A stretch of DNA of 64,000 nt from Micractinium sp. NFX-FRZ (lineage: Eukaryota > Chlorophyta > Trebouxiophyceae > Chlorellales > Chlorellaceae). Below, in pieces: positions 44,547 through 54,300 of the stretch. The stretch is taken from contig JAPTJF010000143.1 in assembly GCA_029339195.1 (NCBI GenBank), positions 62,001-126,000 of the forward strand, in the 5' to 3' direction. Within the stretch, counting starts at the first letter, position 1. Each line of letters begins with the position of its first letter. Under the pieces are notes generated by a model. That model made no database searches and had not been told where the DNA came from. It worked only from the letters and a program-made list of their open reading frames with translations. Both the position numbers and the translations under genes were made by a program.

Positions 44547-45905
44547 GTGCGGCGGCGCGGGCTGCCCCCCGGCTCCTAGGCGGGTGGACGAGCTGCTACA
44601 CGCAGGTGTGCCTCGGAAACGGAAGCTGGCTGCGGGGGAGGTGCAACCAAAGCAGCAAGTGCCCTAGTTCTTGGGTGCGCAAACCCTTTCGCTGCGGGGC
44701 TTCTGAGGCGATGCAAGGTACGGGTGTGCGATAACAATTGTTATTCAGGCGGCACACATGCGGGAGGGGGCACGTCCCGCCCAGGTCATCCGCCCGCCGC
44801 CAGCTCACAGCGCCGCTTGCCGTGAGCACCTGCGCTGCGCCGCTGCCTGAATAATTTATTCATAATGCTAGAAAGCCTTCAGACATGAGTAGCGTTGTCT
44901 TAGAGAGTTGACTTGCCACACATGTACAGCTGTGGGCCCTGCACGCATCATGCATATGCTGGAGCGGGGCACGGTGGGCACAGCAGCAGTGAGCACAGAG
45001 CGGCAAGCAGTTGAGCCAGGAAGGGGCTGTCTGCAAGCGAGGAGGCGGCGTACGTGTCATCCCAGCTGCTGCGTGCCCTTTGGGCTCTGCACGATCCGCC
45101 TGCTCGCCCCCCACGCTGCCAGAGCTCGTCTATACGTCACTGTGCAGTAGGCGTGGCTGCACATCGGGCAGCCGCGCTCAAGCTGCTGGCCTGCTGCCAG
45201 TCACTTGCATGCAACAGCTGGCAGCGGCGGTACATTCACCACGTGGACCGTACATCCAGCCACCCGAGGTTCCTGCCAACCAGCGGCACTTGTGTTCCTT
45301 GCCCATTCTGGACAGCACTCAGGTTTACCGTGTGGGGAGGGCGTTTGGCTCGCTAAGGGGAGCGCCCCAAGAATGAAAGGACAGGTCACCGAGAAAGGGG
45401 CTGAGGGAGGATGGGGAAGGAGTGCAACAGGTAGCGGGCAGCGCCGCAGGGGTCGAGGGTCGTAAAGTGTAGCAAGGGGGGAAGCAGGGAGGGGCAAAGG
45501 GTGTAGCGAGGGGGGGAAGCAAGGAGCCGAGGGCGTAGAGGGAAGCAAGGTAACAAGGCAGCGCCTGTGGTGTGTGTGTTGAAGACAGCGCTTTTGAGAC
45601 CACCTGTGTGCTGGTGGGGGGCCAGTCGTTTCTAGGGTTGGGGGGAGGGCGAAAATTGGGGGCGTGCCCAGCTGGCGCTGCCACGCGCTGTGGGCGAGCC
45701 AAAGGGTTCTGGAGTTTGGACAGGTTCCTTATTGGACAGAAAGAGACAAGCCGAAGCGATAACAGGTACAAGTGCGCGCTGCTGGCGCTCCTGCCGGCCG
45801 CAGGTGGCAGCACGAATGCGGCGCAGCTGTGCGCGCAAGGGGGATGGACGGCGCAGGTGTTGCGGGATCCGGAAGTGACTGAAGGGTGCTTTGCTGTGTG
45901 CAGGG
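44547..45905. other. intergenic region between genes G and H
   Basis: Should hold the promoter of G and the 3' region of H. It carries an AT-rich element with imperfect inverted ends (44731-44870) and a degenerate ~40-bp repeat at 45466-45555. No supported gene. Confidence 0.45.
44731..44870. repeat. small AT-ended element with imperfect terminal inverted repeats
   Basis: The left end has the palindrome ATAACAATTGTTAT followed by TCAGGCGGC; the right end reads GCCGCTGCCTGAAT then AATTTATTCATAAT. The ends are roughly inverted copies around ~90 bp of GC-rich DNA. This is MITE-like, but no target-site duplication was confirmed. Confidence 0.35.
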
Positions 45906-48535
45906 TCACAGGGACACCGATGGCGAGGACTGGCGGCGCTTCTTGTCGCCTGGAAGCCGCAGCGCCGCCTCCACAGCGCTGGTGATGGTGTCGTGGGGCA
46001 GGGAGGGGTCCTCCAGCTCAACCTGAGAGGGTTGAAGAAGAGAGAGGCGTAAGAAAAAGGGCGTGATTTGGGGTAGGGACGGAGCGAGGAGGGGGAGTAG
46101 CTGGGCGTGCAGGCATGAACAGGCGTGGGCAGGGTCATGCCAGCAGCAGTCGTGCCAACAAGGCAGCCGCAGCACCCTCTGCCCCTACCATCCGTCTTCT
46201 CGCCTACAGCACAATGCTCACCTGGAACACGTCGTACACGATGTGGTCACGCCGCGTGGTGATGGCGGCCGTCGTGATCTCCAGCGGCAGCTCCTTCAGC
46301 GCCCGCACCACGTCAGCCAGCAGGCCATGGCGGTCAGCGCAGGTGACCTGCAGGGTGGGCATGTAGGGTGAGGAAGAGGCAAGGAAGCAAGGCATGCGGT
46401 TGAGAGGTCGGGGGCAGCGGGTTATGCGCCTGCACCATGTCATCCGGCAGGCCACGCCGGTTGGGGCAAGTTAGCTGCGTGTACCGAGGGATGCAAGGAG
46501 GGTAGGGAGGCCGGCAGACCGGCAGGGATGGCATGGTAAGGATGCAAGCACCACAGCGGCAGGTACTGCGCAACAGCAACAGTTGCTGCCAGCCTTAGCA
46601 CAGCTGCTACTTGTCATGCATGCCAATCCAACTCGCCCTGCCCCCCCTTAAGCGCCGCACCTTGACGTATCTGCTGCTCCCCTCTGCTTCCTCCACCACC
46701 ACGCCGCACGCCGACACCGCGTCGTCATCTGGAGCCAGGGGCAGCTCCGGGTGCCCACACTCCATGCTGCGCCGCTGCGACCTCGGAGACCTGCCCCCAT
46801 CTGCCAGCCCGGCAGCGCCATTGAGCACCTGGTAGCGCGGCCGGTGCGGCGGGCTGTCTAGCAGCGGCGGCGAGTGCGGCTGCGTCTGCAGCGCCAGCAT
46901 GGTCGGCTGGGGCTCGTCATACTGCATCTGCTGCTCCGCAACCTGCAGCTGCAGGTCCTTGATTAGCCGGATAGTGTCTGAAAGGACGACGTGCTTGGGG
47001 CGCCTGCAGTCGCCCGCCGCAGCCGCCTCGGCCGCCAGAGCGGCGGGGAGGTCGGCGGCCTGGGGAGGGACCAGCTCCCGTAGCTGCAGGCAGGGACGGA
47101 GGCAGGGCGGGGGGGGCAGGGCAATTGATGGGAAGCTGATTACTCTGAGTTGGCTGAGACCAGCGGGGCCTAGTGCAAGCGCTGCATCAATTGATTGATC
47201 AATTGATCAGTGGATTGAGCTTAAGTGCAACAGGAGGCGCCACAGGCCAGGTGCATCGGGCAGCACCCACCGCACAGCTGCCCATCCTGCTGCAGGTCGC
47301 AGCTTCAGCCGGCAGCTGCTGCTGCTGCTGCCACCCCTGGGTGCAGCCACAGACCCTCGCGCACCTCATCTATCAGATTGTTAATGCGGTCCCGCCGCTG
47401 CTTCTCCACCATGCTGTGCGGCTGCTTGGCAGCTGCCGCCGCGTTGGCTGCCGCCTCCCGAGCTGCTGCTGCCGCGTGCGCCGCCGCAGCTGCCGCGGCA
47501 GCCGCTCGCGCCGGCCGCTGCTGCCCCTGCCCCCGCGCCTGCTGGCTCGGGCCTACTTGAAGCTTGATGGGAGGTTGCCGCGGCATCCCTCGCTGCTGCT
47601 GCTGTTGCTGGTGGTATGCCGGCGGCGGCTGCGCATCCCCGCCCGCAGGACCCAGCGGCAGCGCCGGCAGCGGCAGCGACAGGTGCGGCGGGAGGTCGAG
47701 CGACTGCAGGTTCGACAGGCCTGTGAGGTCGGCTGGGACAAACACTGCCGGCGCATGCTCGGGGCTGCCGTGGCTGCTGGGCAGGTGCGGCAGGAACTGC
47801 AGGCTTTGGTGGGTGCTGCCCGAGCCGCCCAGCATCCCGTCTGCCAGGTGGCACCCAGTCCCCTGGTCCAAGCACACCAGAAGCGACTGCAGCTCTGTGT
47901 CGGTGAATGTATACACATCCGAGGCCAGCGCGCTGCCGTTGGAAGCAGCCGTGACTCCAAAGTGGTCGCCTGCAGGGGGCGTGGGTAGGGAGTAATGGGC
48001 ACAGCAAGGTGCGGCGGGGCGGGGGGCCGAAGGAGGTGTGGGGGCGGGACCGGCCACAGCGACAGAGCGGGCGGTCGAGCCGCCGCGCTACGCTGGGGAG
48101 GCGCGTGCAGGGATGCCACGGGGCTATGCGGAAGGCTGGGCGCGCGTTGGGGGCGGAGCGCAGCCGCCAGACTGCCCGGTCGGGGTGGCCCCCAAGGGTT
48201 TCGAGCTGGGCCCACTTGGGGGTGGCAGTTGGGTGGGGCTGCTGTCCAAAGGCCCTCTCACGACATTCAGAAATGAATTACCTGGCGTCAGGCTGCCCAG
48301 GGCAGAGTGGCCCTCTCCGGCCATATTTTGTGGGGTGTGCTGGCCAGCAAAGAAGCGCAGGCCTGCCTTGTCGGGTTGCAGGCTGATGGAGCCCGACCCT
48401 GATTGGGCGCCACGTTGCCCTATTGGCCGCTCCAAGTGAGCTAGCTGTGAGTGCCACCTGGCGAGCGCTCAGAGCGCGACCCATGTTTGTGTGGGTGGGC
48501 CTCACCTTCTCAGCGGTTTGGACTGCAGATGTCAT
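45906..48535 (-). CDS. bHLH transcription factor with C-terminal ACT domain
   Basis: Exons: 48535-48506, 48444-48282, 47969-47365, 47083-46661, 46347-46222, 46022-45906; 1464 nt, 487 residues. The basic region and first helix (HSMVEKQRRDRINNLIDE) end exon 3; exon 4 starts LRELVPPQ and continues after a loop of about 25 residues with the second helix (RRPKHVVLSDTIRLIKDLQLQV), around residues 245-318. The H-X3-E-X3-R pattern in the basic region suits G-box (CACGTG) binding. Exons 5-6 give an ACT-type fold: VTCADRHGLLADVVRALKELPLEI, then TTRRDHIVYDVFQVELED. Plant bHLH-ACT proteins use that domain to dimerise (established). The N-terminal half is Gln/Ala/Pro-rich. Start ATG at 48535; divergent from gene I with only 323 bp between starts. 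Confidence 0.87.
46426..46480 (-). pseudogene. decayed copy of the ACT exon start in gene H intron 4
   Basis: Coding-strand reading LTCPNRRGLPDDMVQA against VTCADRHGLLADVVRA in exon 5, with a CAG acceptor before it. It lies ~130 bp upstream of the real exon. Confidence 0.8.
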
Positions 48536-48858
48536 CACTGGACTCGGAGTTTTGTCATGCAGCAGTTCCTTGTAATTAGTTTAACAGGGCACCGCGCAGG
48601 CAGCGGCTGCGCTCAGTGGCGGCTCAAAGACGGGCTGTCGGCTGCAGTAAGACACAGGCCCAGCTGTTAGATTTGATATCACCTTCTTGATGGCCACAGC
48701 ATTACCGCCAGCGCCAATGCACCACGCATGCGGCCTGACATCATGACACCAGGGTTTGATTTTTGATTGGCACGCCGCCAGCGGGGCGCCACCCGCCGCC
48801 CCTGCTCTGGTGACACAAGTGGCTCGCCGTCAATTTCAAACTCGCACGCACATCCCGG
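48536..48858. other. divergent promoter region of genes H and I
   Basis: 323 bp between start codons that point apart, so both genes must draw their promoters and leaders from it. No recognised element is clear. Confidence 0.5.
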
Positions 48859-51034
48859 ATGGATCAGCAAGGCGCGGCGCTGCCATGGGCGACCGCCCAG
48901 CAGCACGACGAGGCGCCCGTCGTTCCCGACCTGCCTGCAGCTATGGGGATGGCGCTGCAGACACGTGTCGAGGTCTTGTGGGCACTTGAGGAGGAGGACA
49001 GCAGCACAACCAAGGTGAGGGCGCCGTCGATCGCTTTTGCTGCCGCCCCAGCGGGCAGGGAACCCTACTCACAGCACACATGGCTCTGGGTGGGCCGCTG
49101 CTGGCTTTCCTGCAGTGGTGGGGCGCCGAGCTGCACCGACGGGAGGACGGCCAGACGGACGGCGAGGGTCGGACGGTGTATGTGCTGCGGTGAGTCCGGT
49201 GCCGCAACCCTTGCCAGCTGTCGTGCTTCTGCTGCTTTGGCACTCCTGTCATGAAGAGCAAGCTCTGCCTGCAGCACCGGACCAGCTTGAATGCTGCTCG
49301 GCCTGCAGCGCCCTCCACATCACCCCTGCCGCTGCCACGCTCGACCCGTCCTCTCCCTGCTTTCCGCCGCTTTCCTCCCCACCCGCTCCTCTCTCCCCGC
49401 CCCTAGGTATGACCCCGATCCAGACAAGGGGTTTGGGGAGCATGAGGAGTGCAGCGTCACATTCCTAGAAGAGCGTGAGTGGCATCGGTGGGATGGCTGG
49501 GCTGGGCAGGTGGCTGCTGCTGGCTGCTGGCTCGTCGTGGCTTGCATTTGTTCAACAGTTTTGTAATACAGCGCCCGCCTCCAGATGGCGACAGATGGGC
49601 CAACAAGTAATCAACAGTTGCCCAGAGCCTGCTTGTCTTCACCGCCGCACGCCTGCCACTGTTTGAACTGCCACTCCGCCCCTCCACCGTGCCTGCAAAC
49701 TCGCATCCCTTCCCTCCCCCCCCTCCCTCGCAACCCCTTCAGACTTTAGTTACTTTTGACGTTCACCCCCGTAAGACTGTACCCCTTTTCTTGGTCCGCC
49801 ATTCCGGACTTCCCTGTACGACCTGGTTCACCCTTTCAGACTCTAGTGACATGGCGGCACACCTGTCAGCCTTCAACACCTTCACACTTTCCCCATTTTC
49901 CTCCCACCCCCTCCAGACTTCCTGTATGACCTAGCTCAAGACGACGAGCTGCCCTGGCGGCGCGCCGGCGATGTCTGGGAACCGCCCGCGCTGCCAGCGG
50001 GGCTGGGGGCGGCGGGGGCTGATGGCGAGGGAGGTCATGCGGAGGGCGAGGTCTACTCGCTGTCCGACATAGCGGCGGACATCCGCAAGTCGGAGCGGTG
50101 AGGCTGCGCTGACATGCTTGGTGGGCGGGGTGGGTTGTAGCGAGGCCTTGCGGGGCTGACTCTGCTGGCCACGTTTTCGAGTCGGAGCGGTGAGTCGGAG
50201 GGTTGGGATGGCTTGGGCGGGGGGATGTTTGTGCGGGCTCACACTGCTGCCAACATGCGCCATGCCCTGCGTTGTATCCTTCTTTTCGCCGCTGCGCTGA
50301 TTCCTTGGACTGGGGGACGGCATGGATGCGTTGGCCCTCGGCTGCCTACTGCTTTGCCCCTGTGTTGTTTCGGACGCTCGGCAGCCAGCTCCCCTCCCCC
50401 CCTGTGGTGGTGATTCATGCGCCCTGGATGAGGAATGCTTTGCCGCCTACTGCCTCGCCAGTTTGCCTTGTTTTTTGTTTTGAAGCTGGGCAGCAGCTCC
50501 CCTCCCTCTCGGTGCTGGTGATGCAGGCGCCGTGGGCGCACCCTGGATGAGGAGGCGTCCGACATGCTCTCCGAGCTGCCCCAGCAGCAGCAAATGGCAA
50601 TTGCCGCCGGCTTCCGCTCCTTTTCCGACCAACTCACGTGCGCCACCCCGTGCCTGCCTGCGCTGCCTGTCTTTCGTGCCTGCGCTGCCTGCCGTTCCTG
50701 CCTGCGCTGCGCTGCGCTGCCTGTCGTTTTTGCCCCGCCGGGCCTGCGCTGCCTCGCCCGCCCACCCGCCTGCCTTGCACCGCCCTTCGGTGCCCACTCG
50801 TGTGCTGCACAGCGCATGTGACGAGGCCTGCAGCTGCTGCCTCGCCAGCTGCCTTGCCTGCAGGGCTGCCTTCGCCATGATGATGGAAGCTGCTTCTGCT
50901 GTGCCTGCTTTCCTGCCTGCAGGGCTGCCATCGCCAGGCTGACGGAGCAGCACGGGCCGGACTACATTGTGACAGCCGCCGATGTCAAGGCGGCCACCGC
51001 GGCAGCAAAAGCCGCGCTGCAGCGCGGCATGTGA
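48859..51034 (+). CDS. hypothetical acidic protein, unrecognised family
   Basis: Exons: 48859-49014, 49116-49189, 49407-49474, 49917-50097, 50527-50637, 50923-51034; 702 nt, 233 residues, phases all agree. It starts MDQQGAALPW. Visible blocks: VEVLWALEEED, WWGAELHRRED, YDPDPDKGFGEHEECSVTFLEE, DFLY/HFLYDLAQDDELPWRR, VYSLSDIAADIRKSER, EEASDMLSELPQQQQMAIAAGF, and a C-terminal helix rich in Ala and Lys ending LQRGM. There is no signal peptide or membrane segment, so it is probably a soluble protein. The middle tryptophan- and acid-rich part looks conserved in style, but no domain could be named. Introns 4 and 5 carry copies of the edges of the flanking exons, which makes automatic gene calling here error-prone. 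Confidence 0.72.
50178..50445 (+). pseudogene. copies of exon 4 end and exon 5 start in gene I intron 4
   Basis: 50178-50195 repeats AGTCGGAGCGGTGAG from the end of exon 4. 50408-50445 repeats the start of exon 5 (GCGCCCTGGATGAGG), inside a ~110-bp tandem block with the true boundary at 50515-50550. The second copy has lost its CAG acceptor (CATG instead). Confidence 0.75.
50858..50885 (+). pseudogene. copy of the exon 6 start in gene I intron 5
   Basis: TGCAGGGCTGCCTTCGCCA repeats the true boundary TGCAGGGCTGCCATCGCCA at 50918-50936, including the acceptor. It could act as a competing 3' splice site. Confidence 0.75.
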
Positions 51035-51328
51035 CTGTGCAGCGCTGATTGCCCTTCTGCATTGTTAGGACATGCGGCAGAAGCAGTTTTGAGAAATTGG
51101 AGCAGCTGTGAACTAGGCAGTGCACCGGCCGTTCGGCCACGCAGCAACACCGTTTTCGGCAGCCGCTGCGCCCTTGACTTGTATGACGTACGCTGTTTTG
51201 TACAACACAACGCGCTACTATAACACTTGTGACTCAGCCCAGCATACAGCGTACTGGCGTAGTGAAAGTGTTGATGTCGTGCGAGTGAGATTGTCAGTCC
51301 CGCCGCCGCCACGCGCGGCGGCGGCGCA

Positions 51329-54300
51329 ATGGAAACGGCATCTCTGGGCAGCTTTTTCTCTTTTCGCGCTGCAACATTGGCTTGGTCATTCCAGCGCGCT
51401 CGCAGAGCCAGCAGCCGCTCAGTGCAGAGTGCCAGACACGCCGGAAACCCGTCTCTAGCGGCAGCAGCGATGGCGCCCGGACAGAACAAGGTGCCGGTCT
51501 CGGTGGTCACCGGCTTCCTAGGAGCAGGTGAGAGGCGGTGGTGGGCCAGCCGCACCCAGACCATTCAGCACATGGCTGCAGAACTCGCTGCAGAAAGCGG
51601 GGCCCTGTCCCCAGAGCGCTGTGACGCTGTTATGCATGCGTAGCACGCGGAGGAAGCGATCGCCGCTGTGCGCACCTCTTGTCTCCAGCCTCCCGCCGCC
51701 GCCCCGCCTGCCGCCGCCGGTGGTGCTGCCTGCTGCCATCGTTGTTGGCTCTTCCAATCTCTGAAGCCATTGCAATGGCTACCTCCCTGCAGGGAAAACA
51801 ACTCTGATCAACCACATCCTGCACGGTGTGTGGGGGCGGCATTGTCCGGGGCAGCACTGCCGGGGGTGACATGCGGGCACGTGCTCGCTTTGGCTTGCCC
51901 GGCGCTCGGCGTCGTGGCTCACATCTTGCTGCTTTCGTTACTGGTCAGCCAATTGTGTTGGATGGCTACATTATATGGTTTGCAGGTTTGGCTGCCTGCG
52001 CAGAGGCTTGCAGGTTGCCGATCGGGGTGCCGACGGTGGCACGTGTGCCGCTCATGCTTTCCAAACCTCAGGGACGCTTTTTTCCAACTTCCCGCTCTTT
52101 CCGTGCTTGCAGGCGAGCATGGGAAGAAGATTGCCATCATTGAAAATGAATACGGTGCGCACGCGTTGAAATGAAAAAATGAAAGTTCCAAGCTATGGCT
52201 GCTGCCGCCGACGCTGCTGCTGCCGCCGCCATCGCCGGTGCTGCCGCCGACACCGCTGCGGCCGCCAATCACGCTTCAGTCCAGAAGCCAGCAGACTCCA
52301 ACCACGCACCTTTCCCATTCACCCTTTTGCAGGAGGTAAAGCGTGCAGCAATCGGTGTAGGGCGCTTCAGTTCTCGCCCTGGCAGCAGCACAGGGCCCTG
52401 GGCCGACAGTGCTGATGCCTGGCGCCCTCGCGTGCCGGCCTGCCTGCCTGCCTGCCTGCTTGCCTGCCCTCGAATTCCTTCAGCATGCCTCCACCTGCCT
52501 GCCCGCTGCTGCTGCTGCCCGTTACGTCCCGCCTGCCCCACCTGTGGCCGTGCACCCTGGACTGACTTACCGCCGCCTTCTCCCCCCCTCTGGACTGCCG
52601 CTCTGGACTGCCTGCTCTCTCAGAGGTGCGCCACGTGTGGAGGCACCTGGCTTGTCACGGCAGTGGCAGTGGCGCTGCGCGGTCCGGCAACGCAGTGCTT
52701 CGTGTCCTGTACGCTGCATGCCTCCCCCCCGCTGCTGCTCTGCATACCTGTCTCCCTCTTCTCCTGTCCCTTTTGCACTGCCTCTCTCTTCATCTCCGCT
52801 ACCCTGCCCTCCCTTGCAGGTTGGGATCGATGACGCTCTGGTGCTGGACACCAAGGAGGAGATCTTCGAGATGAACAATGTGAGGGGGAGACAGGGAGGC
52901 ACGGTGACGGGGCGGGGTGATTGCATTTGCATCATGGCCGACCAGAAGTGGCCTGGTGTGGCTGGCTAAGGCTGGCGGAACACAGGGATGGCGCCGGCTG
53001 GAAAGAAGCCATGCAGTCAGAGGGGCTGGAGCGGGAGGGAGCGGCAGTTGAAGGCCACGTGCAAAGGTTGCCGGAGCGGGGTTGAATGCCACGGGGGTGC
53101 CCAGCCGCACAGGGCAGGCCGCGTGGAGGAGCCTGCTGCTAGCAGCCTGCCAACTCAGCTGTGCCCTATCACCCCGCCCCCTGCTGCCCTGCAGGGCTGC
53201 ATCTGCTGCACGGGTGGGTGCCAGGCTGGAGGGCATCGGGGGGCAGACCACAGCATGCAATGCAGCAGCCAGCTTCACAGGCCACTACTGTCAGCTGCAG
53301 CAGAGCATTGGGACGGGTGCCTGAACTTGCTCTCACAACCGAGTTGCAACTATCAGTCGGAGACCACCAGCTGGCGGACAGCGGGACGGGTCCCACACGT
53401 GTGCAGCCTATTCTTCCCCCCGCCCTGCCGCACCGTGCGCCACGACACCTCGCACCCATGCGTTTCGCCACACCCCACCCCCCTGCCTCCCCTGCAACAC
53501 CTCACTGCACGGCGATGAGTCCAGGTGCTCATGAAGCACGGCGTTGAGCTCCCCTCCTCCGTGCATCCCGTTTGTCCCGCCTCCCCTGCCATGCAGTGCG
53601 CGGCGACCTGACCCCACCCACCTGTTCCCGCCCGCCCCCCGTCCTCTTCCCTTTCCCCGCCGTGCAGTGCGTGGTGACCTTGCCCGCATCCCACACTTCC
53701 CGACTCCCGCCCCCTCCCCCTCCTCCCCCGCCCATGTAGTGCGCGGCGACTTGATCCGCATCCTGGGCAAGCTGCTCAAGCGCAAGAACAAGTTTGACCA
53801 CATCCTGATTGAGACGACGGGCCTGGCGGACCCCGCCCCCGTGGCCCAGACCTTCTTCGTGGACGAGGAGCTTAAGGGGGCACTGCGCCTGGATGCCATC
53901 ATCACGGGTGGGGGGGGGGGGGGACAGCGACCGCAGCAAAACAAAAATGCGTTTCCAGGGTTGTGAGGAACCGGTGGCATCATCACGGGTTAGGGAGGGA
54001 AAGCGGTCGCAGGGTGGATGACAGCCGGTGCGAGTACGAGCTATAGGCTGGGCCTGGATGCCATCATCACGTGTGAGGGAGGAAAGCACGCGCCTGCAGT
54101 GCTCATGAACATCTGACTTGAGCGGCAGTGAAGGTGCTCACAGGGTTGGTAAGAGTTGCACGCTGGTGCGAGTCGGAGCTGAAGTGTGGTGGCCAGCGTC
54201 AGACCATGCGGCTGTTTGGGGCGTGGCCCAGGCCTCCTGTGTGGGTGAAGAGATCACGGTGGGCTCGAGGTTGACGTCATTCAATTCTGCTTTGCACCTT

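Noticed and set aside
52195..52833. 212-codon Ala-rich open frame inside gene J
   Set aside because: Lies in the intron between the exons encoding IENEY and VGIDD; low complexity with a CCTG repeat.
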